The position numbers were made by a program, and so were the translations under genes. Positions 49,801 to 57,679 of a DNA stretch of 64,000 nucleotides are shown one piece after another. The stretch spans positions 124,001 through 188,000 of the forward strand of contig NZ_JRKI01000009.1 in the NCBI RefSeq assembly GCF_000935125.1, written 5' to 3'. Below the pieces are notes generated by a model, which had not been told where the DNA came from, made no database searches, and saw nothing but the letters and a program-made list of their open reading frames with translations. Numbering within the stretch: position 1 is the first letter of the stretch; each line of letters opens with the position of its first letter. The DNA comes from Streptomyces natalensis ATCC 27448 (GTDB lineage Bacteria; Actinomycetota; Actinomycetes; Streptomycetales; Streptomycetaceae).

Positions 49801-51441
49801 CAGTCCGGGGACTTGGGCGCCGGTCATCAGGGCCTGCTCGACGGCGTCCAGGGTCCGGCGGGCGCCCGGGGTGCCGAACGGGACGAAGTCGCGCTGTGCC
49901 CAGGGGGACCGGGCGAGGACGTCGAGGGGTTCGTCGATGGGCGAGCCCCAGGTGTAGATGCCGTGGGCGGTGGCGGGAACGACCAGGGCGCGGCTGTGCG
50001 GGGTGTGGGTGCGCAGCCAGCCGGCGGTGCGTTCCCAGTAGCCGGGCAGCCGGGTGAAGGCGCCGGGCTGGAGGACGGTGCCGGTCAGGAAGGGGAGGGC
50101 GAGGGCCGGGAGGACGAGCACGGCGGCCAGAAGGGCGACCCATCGCGAGGGGAGCGGTCCACGGCACGATAGACGGTGACCGGCGGCGGTGCGGCGGGCC
50201 CCGCTCCCTTCGGCCCGGCTGCCACGTCCCGCGGCGGCCACGGCAAGGACATGCGCCAGCCCGAGGGTGAGCGCCAGGGCCAGGCCCGGGGTGAATTTGT
50301 AGATGTTGCGGAACGGCCGCAGCCAGCCGTTCAGCCAGTCCTGCCACAGCCCGTGGACGGGGCCGCCCAGCGCACCGCCGTATCCGGCCAGCGCGATCAG
50401 GGCGACGCTGAGCACGGTCAGCAGCAGCCAGCGGCGTTCGGGCAGATCGCGGCGGGCCAGCCCGGCCAGGCCCAGCGCGGCGGCCAGCGCCGAGCCCGCC
50501 ACCGCGCACCAGTTGGCGGTCATGGTCCAGCCGGCCGGCAGCCAGGGCTGTCCGAAGTTGAGGTAGCCGACCCAGTTGCCGGCGCCGCGCAGCAGCTCGG
50601 TGGCGGACATGGTGCCGGTGGTGGTGTCCGCCTGCTCGATGAACGGCATGAAGTTCTCGCCGTGGATGCCCAGCAGCAGGAGGGGGACGACCCACCAGGC
50701 GGTGGCCAGGACGACGCCGGGCAGCCACCAGGCGAGCAGCTGCGGGCGCCGGGGTCCCGTACGGGAGAGCAGATACAGGCCGACGGGTAACAGGGAGGCC
50801 AGCGTCGAGGCCGCGTTGACGCCGCCCATGAAGGGGATCAGCAGTGCCGACCGGGTCGCCGCGATACGGGCCCCGGTCCGCGGGTTCGTCAGCGGCAGCA
50901 GCACCCAGGGGAGCAGCGCGCCGGGGAGCGCGGCGGCGGAGGTGGAGCCGATGACGACGGTGTACGTCGGCCACAGCGCGTAGCAGGCGGCGGCGAGCAG
51001 CCGGGTGGGCGGGGTGCCGAAGCGCAGCCGTTCGGCCAGCCGCAGCGCGCCCCAGAAGGCGGCGGTGACGATCAGCGACATCCACAGGCGTTCGGCGAGC
51101 CAGACCGGCAGCTGGAGCAGATGCGTCAGGCCGTAGTAGGGCAGGGTCGGGAAGGCGTAGCCGAAGTACTGGTCGGCGAGGCCGCCGAAGCCCGCCCGGT
51201 CGTGCCACAACTGGCCCAGGTCGGCCAGGAATCCCCAGGGATCGGTGGTCACCCCCAGCTTGGTCTCGAAGGTCATCTTGCCGGGCGAGGGGGCCAGGAA
51301 GCCGATCAGCGCGAGGGCCCAGAAGGCGACCAGCCAGCGCCTGCCGCGCGGTGCGTCCGGTGGCGGGGCGGAGGTCGGCAGGGCCCGGTCGCCGGTGTCG
51401 GGCGATCCCGGGGACGGGGAGGGCCGCAGGGTCTGGGTCAT
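46843..51441 (-). CDS. AftD-like giant membrane arabinofuranosyltransferase homologue (DUF3367)
   Basis: A 1532-aa protein. The N-terminal 450 residues hold about ten membrane helices of a GT-C glycosyltransferase (start RRWLVAFWALALIGFLAPSPG; LADQYFGYAFPTLPYYGL is the first external loop; QDWLNGWLRPFRNIYKFTPG is an AftD/DUF3367 block). The central 850 residues are extracytoplasmic beta-rich domains, with GNPDTAWAEGSAGDPVGQW and DGDLTTAWIAGDRPTLHLRW, two F5/8C-like sugar-binding modules, then helices near the end. A Ser/Gly linker coded by GAACTCCC repeats lies at 48660-48780. In mycobacteria AftD adds arabinose to arabinogalactan; Streptomyces lack that polymer, so the acceptor is unknown. 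Overlaps neighbours at both ends (ATGA and GTGA). Confidence 0.85.
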   Translation of the reverse strand: MTQTLRPSPSPGSPDTGDRALPTSAPPPDAPRGRRWLVAFWALALIGFLAPSPGKMTFETKLGVTTDPWGFLADLGQLWHDRAGFGGLADQYFGYAFPTLPYYGLTHLLQLPVWLAERLWMSLIVTAAFWGALRLAERLRFGTPPTRLLAAACYALWPTYTVVIGSTSAAALPGALLPWVLLPLTNPRTGARIAATRSALLIPFMGGVNAASTLASLLPVGLYLLSRTGPRRPQLLAWWLPGVVLATAWWVVPLLLLGIHGENFMPFIEQADTTTGTMSATELLRGAGNWVGYLNFGQPWLPAGWTMTANWCAVAGSALAAALGLAGLARRDLPERRWLLLTVLSVALIALAGYGGALGGPVHGLWQDWLNGWLRPFRNIYKFTPGLALALTLGLAHVLAVAAAGRGSRAEGSGARRTAAGHRLSCRGPLPSRWVALLAAVLVLPALALPFLTGTVLQPGAFTRLPGYWERTAGWLRTHTPHSRALVVPATAHGIYTWGSPIDEPLDVLARSPWAQRDFVPFGTPGARRTLDAVEQALMTGAQVPGLRDYLGRAGIHDVVVRNDLDPDQIGYVPPQTVKRTLEASGYRKAVAFGPLTTSGKIPAEAPVQVQGLYPRQRSVEIYEPEGTPAPGPVTAKAVADTAQLSGGPESLLQLSADPTLRDRPTVLTGDNHPGLGNVPLQLTADGLRRADTRFGLVNSNTSYTYTATETNHPDSVQDPGRPPRQILPTTGIAHQTTAVLRGAASVTASTSGNWLFHLPQYDPVNAFDGNPDTAWAEGSAGDPVGQWIRIAFTKPTAVPSSLFLTPLPGDGLRAAPTSVRIETDRGSAVSPLRPDGTPQQVKAPAGTATWLKLTILGSQTPRAGLSGAGFREISVPGVQVTRLLQLPTDTGSSRSGTGSAGSSGSSRTGPGSSGGSGSSEGSGSSLGGDASGQGADAPAETVSLHRGSDPGGLSPVSAETGLHRQFHTDAGASYAVSGKALAVPGPALDTLMDKIAPEQKDRITATADSTSFGFGQSLSPRNLVDGDLTTAWIAGDRPTLHLRWPGRKKIDQIVLAAAGGISTRPEQILINSPDGAATAGVDEYGQARFDPITTDRLDITISKVKELTLHNPVAGQALQLPVGLSEVYIPALDAYRTPPPPAHKRFSVGCGQGPMLAVDGVLHATRASGYLRDLTERRPVTVQLCAGEAPDGRLTLPSGRHRVEAGDQGPLALTDVTLSRGAAPAPGSAAQARTVRAEDWSGDHRTVAVGAGRAVYLQMYENANDGWHATLDGRPLTPLRVDGWQQGFLVPAGAGGTVELSYAPATAYDLGLIGGMAGVLLLVVSALIRRTPRTPPPAPVAPPAPSWVLGVVALTGVVALASGPFAVVVPLLALVARFRPRFLAPVAFAAMTGAGITAAFGAGEPVAAGRGAFGAVAQGCALAALAAAVVTVREAPGAAGVPSAPGVLGVPGAPGVPGGAAARTDGASGTPGASLPPLPRRDRDTARPGPDAPTIAGRPLQARGRTPGNGPNWAHRQRRPGPRPLGEETEE

Positions 51442-52163
51442 GGCAACCGCCGGAGGATGAGGAGAAGGTTCCAGGTGGCGACCTCCCGGACACCCGGGAG
51501 GCGGGGGAGGGCCTCGGCGAGGAACGGTGCGTAGCGGGAGCGCGCGGTGACGATCGCGACGTCGTCCCGGGCCCGTACCTGCCGCAGGGTGCGGCCGATG
51601 TGCACGGCGAAGAGATTGACGCCCAGGGTGTGCTTGGCCGGTCTGCCGGTGCGCCGGAGGTAGCGCCTGCGGGCCCGCTCGGCGCCCAGATAGTGCCACG
51701 GTGCGGTCTCATGGCCGCCCCAGGGGGACAGCCAGTTGGTGAAGGAGACGTAGATCAGCCCGTGGGGTCGGGTGACGCGGACCATTTCGCTCAGGAAGGT
51801 CTGCGGATCGGCGACATGCTCCAGGACGTTGGAGGAGAAGCAGATGTCGGCGGCGCCGTCGGCGAGCGGCAGCAGATAGCCGTCGGCGACCACCGCGCCC
51901 TCGGGGATGCGGCCGCGTGCGGTCAGTTCCGCCGTATCGGGCTCGAAGAGCAGGCCCTGGGCACCGCGCCGCCGGAACTCCTCGGTGAAGTGCCCGCTGC
52001 CGCCGCCGACATCGGCGACCACCGCCCCCTTGAGCGGGGCATGGCGCTCCACCTGGTCGGCGGCGTCCCGGGCGAGCAGCCCGTAACAGTGTTCCGGTGC
52101 GCTCTGCTCGTCGAGGAAGGCGCGGAAGAGGGCGTAGGACCTGCGCAGCGAGGGGTCGCGCAC
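51438..52163 (-). CDS. class I SAM-dependent methyltransferase, envelope cluster
   Basis: A 241-aa methyltransferase: GAVVADVGGGSGHFTEEFRR is motif I, FEPDTAELTARGR motif II, and DICFSSNVLEHVADPQTFLS with MVRVTRPHGLIYVSFTNW motif III/IV. SPWGGHETAPWHYLGAERAR is a feature shared with glycan-cluster methyltransferases of mycobacteria. Start is GTG 52163; no better start is in reach. Its stop overlaps the AftD-like ATG, and the glycosyltransferase gene ends 7 bp upstream, so all belong to one operon. Confidence 0.8.
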   Translation of the reverse strand: MRDPSLRRSYALFRAFLDEQSAPEHCYGLLARDAADQVERHAPLKGAVVADVGGGSGHFTEEFRRRGAQGLLFEPDTAELTARGRIPEGAVVADGYLLPLADGAADICFSSNVLEHVADPQTFLSEMVRVTRPHGLIYVSFTNWLSPWGGHETAPWHYLGAERARRRYLRRTGRPAKHTLGVNLFAVHIGRTLRQVRARDDVAIVTARSRYAPFLAEALPRLPGVREVATWNLLLILRRLP

Positions 52164-52170
52164 CGGGCCC

Positions 52171-53394
52171 TCACCGCCCGGGCGGAGCGGTGAGGAACGC
52201 CTCCGCGGCGACCGCGCGGAAGTCGGCGACCGTATGGCTCCACCGGAAGTGGGCGGCGCGCTGCTCCGCGGCCAGTGCGAAGGTCTCGCGGCGGCGGGAG
52301 CTGAGCGCGAGGGTGCACCAGTGCGCGGCGAAGGCGCTCTCGCCGCGGGCCAGCAGGCCGGTGACGCCGTGCTCGACGGAGTCCCGCAGCCCGGGGATGT
52401 CGAAGCCGACGGCGGGCGTACGGCGCGCGGCGGCCTCCATGACCACCAGCCCCCAGCCCTCCACCAGCGAGGGATGCAGCAACAGCCAGGCGGAGCACAG
52501 GAGTTGGTGTTTGCGGTGTTCGGAGATCCGGCCGGTGAAGGTGACGTCCGGACCGGCCAGCGCCGTCAGCCGGGCCCGCTCCGGGCCGTCGCCGACGATC
52601 ACCAGCCGGCCGCCGGTCACCGGGCGGACCCGCTCCCACAGCCGCAGCAGCAGATCGATCCGCTTGTACTCGACGAGCCGGCCCATGGCCACGAAGAGCG
52701 GTTCGGGCGCCTTGGGGGCGAGCCGTCCCGGCTCCTCGACTCCGTTGTGGACCAGGCGGATACGGTCGCGGTCCACGCCGAGGGTGTGCAGCGCGGCGGC
52801 GGTCGAGCCGGAGACGGCGACCATCAGATTACGGCGATGGGTGCCGGCCAGCGCCCAGTGCTCCAGCCTGCGGCCGAGCCGGGCGGCGGGCCGCGGATAG
52901 CGCATCCCCCACAGATCCGTATGGACGTGGTTGACCAGGCACAGGGTCGGGCCCCGGTGCCACAGCGGCGCCAGGTACGGCATCCCGTTGCACACCTCGA
53001 CCAGCAGATCGCAGTCGCCGACCCGGCGGGGCAACTCCCGTGGCGCGCGCAGGAAATGCCCGGCGTCGCCGCCCGCAGAGATCACCCGGTAGCTGCGTTC
53101 GACGGGGGTACCTCCCTGCTCGCGAGGAGCCGAGAGCTTGGGGGCCGGCCCGCCGCACAGCAGGGTGACGTCGTGACCGTGCGCGGTGAGCCCGTCGGCG
53201 ATCTTGTCCACCAGGAGCTCGGAGCCGCCGGCGGCGGGATTGCCCAGGTCGCGGCGGGCGAGGAAGACGATACGGCGGGGGAGCGGTGGCCCGGAGGGGG
53301 ACGGGCCGGGGGCGGGCGGCGCGAGCGGGGCCGTCCGGACGGGGGACGGGACGGGGTGGAGAGGCGGCGGGGACGGTTGTACGTGCTGGGGCAT
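52171..53394 (-). CDS. GT4 family glycosyltransferase
   Basis: A 407-aa GT-B fold enzyme. RRIVFLARRDLGNPAAGGSE starts the first Rossmann domain (the G-G-S-E acceptor loop is GT4-like), and RLVHNGVEEPGRL, FVAMGRLVEYKRIDLLLRLW, VEGWGLVVMEAAARRTPAVG form the donor-binding domain with the conserved E-x-x-x-x-x-x-E pair. It transfers sugar from a nucleotide-sugar to an envelope acceptor. Residues about 86-98 (PKLSAPREQGGTPVE) are coded by an interspersed repeat element inserted in frame, also seen at 53726. A Pro-rich N-terminus of about 38 residues precedes the fold. ATG 53394. Confidence 0.85.
   Translation of the reverse strand: MPQHVQPSPPPLHPVPSPVRTAPLAPPAPGPSPSGPPLPRRIVFLARRDLGNPAAGGSELLVDKIADGLTAHGHDVTLLCGGPAPKLSAPREQGGTPVERSYRVISAGGDAGHFLRAPRELPRRVGDCDLLVEVCNGMPYLAPLWHRGPTLCLVNHVHTDLWGMRYPRPAARLGRRLEHWALAGTHRRNLMVAVSGSTAAALHTLGVDRDRIRLVHNGVEEPGRLAPKAPEPLFVAMGRLVEYKRIDLLLRLWERVRPVTGGRLVIVGDGPERARLTALAGPDVTFTGRISEHRKHQLLCSAWLLLHPSLVEGWGLVVMEAAARRTPAVGFDIPGLRDSVEHGVTGLLARGESAFAAHWCTLALSSRRRETFALAAEQRAAHFRWSHTVADFRAVAAEAFLTAPPGR
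53101..53147. repeat. interspersed palindromic repeat, copy inside the glycosyltransferase gene
   Basis: GGGGGTACCTCCCTG followed by GAGCCGAGAGCTTGGGGG. The reverse complement matches 53726-53767 with a few changes. It contributes an in-frame peptide insertion to the enzyme. Confidence 0.7.
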
Positions 53395-53706
53395 GTGCGC
53401 TCCAACTCGTCTCAGGGTGCGGTACCAGCGGTGGGGGACGTACTGCGTGCTGAGTCGTACTGAGTCGTGCGGGGCGGAGCGGGCGGTGCAGGCCGTGCGG
53501 GGCGTTGCAGGCGGTGCGACGCGGGTGGTGCGTGCGGTGCGACCCGGATGGCGCGGGGCAGGCGTGGTGCGGGTGGTGCCGATGAGGGTGGTGCCCGGGT
53601 GTGGTGCCGGTGTGGGGTGGTCAGTGTTCGCCGCCCCCGGGCGCCGGGGCTACTCACCGGGGTGACAAAATCCCCGGCCGATTGTGCTGACGGTTCATCA
53701 CTTCGC

Positions 53707-54771
53707 TCAGGACCGGCCGTCCGGATCCCCCAAGTTCTCGGCTTCGCTCGAACAGGGAGGTGCCCCCACCCCCCGCACCACCAGCACCACCCCCACCAGC
53801 GCCAGCAGCCCGCCCGCCCCCGCCGCACCCCACGGCAGCGTCCCGCTCACCAGCGCCAGCTTGTCGCGGTCCGCCTCCGCCAGCCGCACCTGGGCCCGCC
53901 GCGTCGCCGGCGTGAACCGCAGCCGCTCACCGCGCAGCAGGGTCACCGCATCGGACCGCGCCCCGGGCGCCCGCAGCGTCTTGAGCGGCGAGATCGCGGC
54001 ATCGATGATCCGGCCCGTACGCGGCTCCGCGACCAGCTCGATCCGGGAGTTCGCATACCACTCCTCGGCCTGGATCTGCCCCTGCCGCGGCCGCCCCACC
54101 AGCCGCCCCGGCACCTGCCGGCTGCCCGTCCGGGTGGCCGGCACGCTCCCGGTGAAGCGGTATCCCGTCACCCCCCAGGCCGTCGTCGTCCCGGTGAAAC
54201 GGAGCGGCACGGCGGCCCCCAGCGTGTTGTCCCACCAGCGATAGCCCCGCTTCTCCAGATCGAAGGGGAATTTGAGGTAGGCATCCCCGTCGAACCGGGT
54301 CGGCGCCTCCCCGCAGCAGTGCACCGGTCCGTTGCTGCGCCGGTCGGTCACCCACCGCTCGGTGGTCCACTGGAACGCCCGCCGCGGATCGTGCAGCGCC
54401 AGCGTCCCGGGGGTGTCGACCGTCGTGGACACGTCCCACACCGCCCGCCCGCTGCGCTCGCTCGCCGCGACATCGCCCAGCACATGCCGGGTGATGGTGA
54501 TCTTCTGCCGCTGCCGGGTCAGCAGCGCCTCGGCGTCGAAGTAGCTCCCGGTGCCGGTGAAGACGGTGGTGACATCGACATCGACCGGGGTGACCTTGGC
54601 CCGCGGGGTGACGTACCAGGCCAGCAGCGGCGCCAGGACCAGCAGAAACACCCCGATGCCCAGGACGAGCAGCGAGAGCGGCGAGGCCCTGCGGGCGGCG
54701 GCGGGCGCCCCCGGCTCGGGCGCACGGGAAGGCGGGTGGGCAGGCGTACGGGCAGACGGATCGGCAGACAT
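53707..54771 (-). CDS. DUF3068 (PorA-like) membrane-anchored protein
   Basis: A 354-aa protein with a short cytoplasmic N-terminus, a membrane helix (LSLLVLGIGVFLLVLAPLLAWYV), a large exported domain of about 260 residues, and a second helix (WGAAGAGGLLALVGVVLVVRG) near the end. The exported part contains VDVTTVFTGTGSYFDAEAL, FDGDAYLKFPFDLEKRGYRW and GVTGYRFTGSVPATRTGSRQ, as in DUF3068 proteins of actinobacteria. Function is unknown; in corynebacteria relatives are linked to the outer envelope. The final 16 residues come from an interspersed repeat. It is the first gene before the glycosyltransferase and probably belongs to the same envelope system. ATG 54771. Confidence 0.8.
   Translation of the reverse strand: MSADPSARTPAHPPSRAPEPGAPAAARRASPLSLLVLGIGVFLLVLAPLLAWYVTPRAKVTPVDVDVTTVFTGTGSYFDAEALLTRQRQKITITRHVLGDVAASERSGRAVWDVSTTVDTPGTLALHDPRRAFQWTTERWVTDRRSNGPVHCCGEAPTRFDGDAYLKFPFDLEKRGYRWWDNTLGAAVPLRFTGTTTAWGVTGYRFTGSVPATRTGSRQVPGRLVGRPRQGQIQAEEWYANSRIELVAEPRTGRIIDAAISPLKTLRAPGARSDAVTLLRGERLRFTPATRRAQVRLAEADRDKLALVSGTLPWGAAGAGGLLALVGVVLVVRGVGAPPCSSEAENLGDPDGRS
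53726..53767. repeat. interspersed palindromic repeat, copy at the DUF3068 gene end
   Basis: CCCCCAAGTTCTCGGCTTCG then AACAGGGAGGTGCCCCC, opposite orientation to the copy at 53101. On the minus strand it codes the last residues (PPCSSEAENLGDP) of the DUF3068 protein. From memory, similar elements recur through Streptomyces genomes. Confidence 0.7.
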
Positions 54772-55072
54772 ACGAGCACTCCTGGAAGCGGGTGAGGGGA
54801 CACGCTCTGGTGCACGTGCGGCGGCGCCGGGTCCCGTCCGGCGAAAGCGGGCCGGACGGCCCTGGTGCCATGGGCCGGGAACGTAAGCGAACTCTTGACA
54901 GGGCGTCAATGCCCTTCCACACTCGGCAGTCGCCACGACTGCTGTGTGCCGCGCTGTGGGACGCGGCGCCGGGCCGGCCGCGATGCCCGCGCACCGCGGC
55001 CGCGCCGTGTGCCGTACCAGCCCCGACGGGGACCGGCCATGGTCCCCGGCATCGACGAAGGGCCGCCGCGCC

Positions 55073-55219
55073 ATGCACCGACTGCTCGCCGCCGCACTGA
55101 CCGCCCTGGCCGCCGCCGCACTCGCGCTCGGCGCCGCGCTGGCCGTCGTCGCCGCCCTGGATGCCGCCCCGCGGCAGCCCAATGTGCCGCTGGTGACGTT
55201 CGGCCGTACCGGCGCATAG
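55073..55219 (+). CDS. 48-aa single-helix small protein
   Basis: MHRLLAAALTALAAAALALG opens a hydrophobic helix of about 28 residues, followed by a short tail DAAPRQPNVPLVTFGRTGA. It resembles short Streptomyces proteins with one N-terminal helix and a Pro/Thr tail that lie before PucR-like regulators, but the family is not certain. The tail would lie outside the cell. A TTGACA at 54895 could be part of its promoter. Next gene follows 31 bp later on the same strand. Confidence 0.5.
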   Translation: MHRLLAAALTALAAAALALGAALAVVAALDAAPRQPNVPLVTFGRTGA

Positions 55220-55250
55220 GACGCATCGGACAGACGGAGGAGGCCCGGCC

Positions 55251-56492
55251 ATGGTGACCGCCGTACGCTCCGCCTGGCGGGAGGTCCCGCCCCGACAGGT
55301 GCGCCGGTTCGCCGCGCTCGCCCTGGGCGAGGTGCCCGCACTGGCCGAGGGCATCCTGCACGAGATCCGCCGCGAATTCCCCCAACTTCCCCTGGTACTG
55401 GACGAGTTCGGGGAACCGCGCGCCCTCGTCGGCATCCGTCAGTCGCTGGAACACTTCGTCGCGCATATGACCGAGGGCCTCGACCGGCCGCATGTCCACC
55501 CCCAGGTCTTCCAGGAGTTCGGCCGCGACGAGGGCATCCAGGGCCGCAGCCTGGACGCCCTCCAGGCCATCTACCGCCTCGGCGTCAAACTCGCCTGGCG
55601 CCGCCTCGCCGAGATCGGCCAGCAGGTCGCCATCCCGGCACCGGCCATGTACGAACTGGCCGAATCGGGCTTCGAGTACCTCGACGGACTGGTCGCCGCA
55701 TCCGTACGCGGCTACGCCGAGGCCGCCGCCCGCCAGGCCGGGGAGCGGCTGCGGCTGCAACGCCGCCTGATGGAGCAGCTGTTCGCGGCCCGCGGCATAC
55801 GGTCCCGGCCCGGCCGCGGCGGACCGGCGCCGGCCGGCCGGCACGCCACGCTCGCCGAACGCGCCGCCCGCATCGGCTGGCCGCTGCCCGAACGCGTCGC
55901 CGTCGCCGTCCTGCTGCGCCCCGCCCGCGCGGCGGTCGCCCCCGCCGTCGCCTCCGACGTCCTGCTGGACATGGACGGCGAACGGCCCCGGATGGTGGTC
56001 CCCGAACCGGACACCCCCGGGCGCCGCGCCCTGCTGGCCCGCGCGGCGGCCGGCTGGTCGGGCGCCATCGGGCCCGCCGTACCGCTGCTGGACGCCGCCA
56101 AATCGCTGCGCTGGGCCGGGGCCGCGGTCGACCTCATGGAACGCGGACTGCTGCCCGCGGGCGAGCTGTTGCAGTGCACCGACCACACCGAGGCGCTGGT
56201 TCTGCTGCCGCCCGAGGAACTGATCGAGGACCTCACCCGCCGCCGCCTCGCCCCCCTCGCCCGCTGCGGCCCCACCCACGCCCGCCGCCTCGCCGAAACC
56301 CTCCTGGCCTGGCTGGAAACCCGCGGCGGCGCCCCCGACGTCGCCGCCCGCCTCGGCGTCCATCCGCAGACCGTCCGCTACCGGCTGCGCCAGATACGGG
56401 AGCTGTGGGGCACCGAGGTGGACGACCCGGACCGCCGCTTCGAGCTGGAACTGGTGTTACGGGCGCGGAGGTTACGGGGGGAACTCGGCTGA
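55251..56492 (+). CDS. PucR-type transcriptional regulator
   Basis: A 413-aa regulator. The N-terminal 170 residues form a helical sensory domain (FPQLPLVLDEFGEPRALVG, GRDEGIQGRSLDALQAIYRLG). The middle is a GGDEF-like CdaR segment without its active motif, and the C-terminal PucR helix-turn-helix reads GAPDVAARLGVHPQTVRYRL then RQIRELWGTEVDDPDRRFELE. Ligand and target genes are unknown. ATG 55251 has GGAGGAGGCC upstream. It ends 72 bp before the convergent GntR/TetR hybrid gene. Confidence 0.85.
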   Translation: MVTAVRSAWREVPPRQVRRFAALALGEVPALAEGILHEIRREFPQLPLVLDEFGEPRALVGIRQSLEHFVAHMTEGLDRPHVHPQVFQEFGRDEGIQGRSLDALQAIYRLGVKLAWRRLAEIGQQVAIPAPAMYELAESGFEYLDGLVAASVRGYAEAAARQAGERLRLQRRLMEQLFAARGIRSRPGRGGPAPAGRHATLAERAARIGWPLPERVAVAVLLRPARAAVAPAVASDVLLDMDGERPRMVVPEPDTPGRRALLARAAAGWSGAIGPAVPLLDAAKSLRWAGAAVDLMERGLLPAGELLQCTDHTEALVLLPPEELIEDLTRRRLAPLARCGPTHARRLAETLLAWLETRGGAPDVAARLGVHPQTVRYRLRQIRELWGTEVDDPDRRFELELVLRARRLRGELG

Positions 56493-56564
56493 CGCCCCTC
56501 GCCCCGGCTGCGGCGTGCCGCGCCCAGCGGGTCACGCCCGGCAGCGCCGTGCCGCACCTGGTGG

Positions 56565-57509
56565 TCACGCCCGGCCCGACGCCATCCGCGTGACCAGCAC
56601 CTCCATCCCGTCCAGCAGCCGCGCCAGCCCGAACTCGAAGAGCGACTCCAGGTTCACCACGTCCTCCTCGATCCCGTCGACCCCCGCATACATCGGATAC
56701 GTACCGGACCTGAGGATCCCCTCGAAGGCCGGCTCCATCGCCGCCATCCACTGGTCCTGGTCCATTCCGGTCTCCTGCTGGGCCTCCAGCTCGTCCTCCA
56801 GCCCGGCGGCCGTGGACAGCACGAAGCCCAGCAGCGTCATCGCCATGTGGATCAGCGTCACCGGGTCCATCCCCGCCACCCGCGCCATCGTCCACTCGAT
56901 CAGGGCCATCGCCCGCGGCATCGGCTGCGGCCGGGTGATCGACAGATACTGCGCCAGCCACGGATGCCGCTGATAGAGCGCCCATTGCAGCCGAGCCCCC
57001 GCCTCCATGCGCTCCCGCCAGCCCTCCGGCGCCGGTTCGGGCAGCTCGACCTCGGCGAACGCCGCGTCCGCCATCAGCACCACCAGCTCGTCCTTACCGG
57101 CCACATGCCGGTACAGCGCCATCGAGGACGCCCCGAACTCCGCGGCCACCCGCCGCATCGACACCGCCCGCAGCCCCTCGGCATCGGCCACCTTGACCGC
57201 GGCCCGCACGACGCGTTCGCGGCTCAGCCCCGTGTCGGTCTCCCGGGGGCGGCGCTCACGCGGCGGTTCGGCGCGCGGGGTGCGCGGCGGTTCGGCCACG
57301 ACCGTCCCCACGCCCGGCACGGCCCGTACGACCCCCTCCTGACGCAGCGTCGTCAGCACCTTGGTGGCGGTCGCCATCGCCACGCCCCACTCCTTGGTGA
57401 TCCGCCGCGTCGAGGGCACCCGGTCCCCCGGGCCCAGCTCGCCGGCGTCGATACGGCGCCGGATCTCCGCGACGATCCGGCGGTAGGGCGGCGGGGCGGA
57501 CGGCTCCAC
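56565..57509 (-). CDS. GntR-TetR hybrid repressor
   Basis: A 314-aa fusion of two regulators. Residues 1-75 are a GntR winged helix (YRRIVAEIRRRIDAGELGPG, VPSTRRITKEWGVAMATATK). After a Pro/Arg linker, residues 95-310 are a TetR unit with helix-turn-helix VSMRRVAAEFGASSMALYRH followed by a tetracycline-repressor-type C-terminal domain (PWLAQYLSITRPQPMPRAM). Such fusions are a known actinobacterial type controlling neighbouring exporters. It is divergent from a DHA2-type MFS pump, with two AGTGCAC-containing sites between, so drug-induced derepression is likely. ATG 57509. Confidence 0.85.
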   Translation of the reverse strand: MEPSAPPPYRRIVAEIRRRIDAGELGPGDRVPSTRRITKEWGVAMATATKVLTTLRQEGVVRAVPGVGTVVAEPPRTPRAEPPRERRPRETDTGLSRERVVRAAVKVADAEGLRAVSMRRVAAEFGASSMALYRHVAGKDELVVLMADAAFAEVELPEPAPEGWRERMEAGARLQWALYQRHPWLAQYLSITRPQPMPRAMALIEWTMARVAGMDPVTLIHMAMTLLGFVLSTAAGLEDELEAQQETGMDQDQWMAAMEPAFEGILRSGTYPMYAGVDGIEEDVVNLESLFEFGLARLLDGMEVLVTRMASGRA

Positions 57510-57523
57510 GGGGCGACCTCCGT

Positions 57524-57607
57524 ACTAGTGCACCAGGGGATATGCGGCTGCGGTGAGCGTAGCAGCGGGGGTGCCGGACCGCCTTTGCCGAGGGCCAGTG
57601 CACTAGT
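57524..57607. promoter_or_regulatory. two operator sites of the GntR-TetR repressor
   Basis: ACTAGTGCAC (57524-57533) and its inverse GTGCACTAGT (57598-57607) lie in the divergent promoter region 64 bp apart; the second contains the palindrome AGTGCACT. Identical 10-bp inverted elements at both ends point to repressor sites for both promoters. Confidence 0.7.
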
Positions 57608-57679
57608 GTGACGTACCCCTAACTCCCTTTCCCTGCCTGCTGTTTGCGCCGTAAGCGGCGCATGCTTACCGTGTCCACC

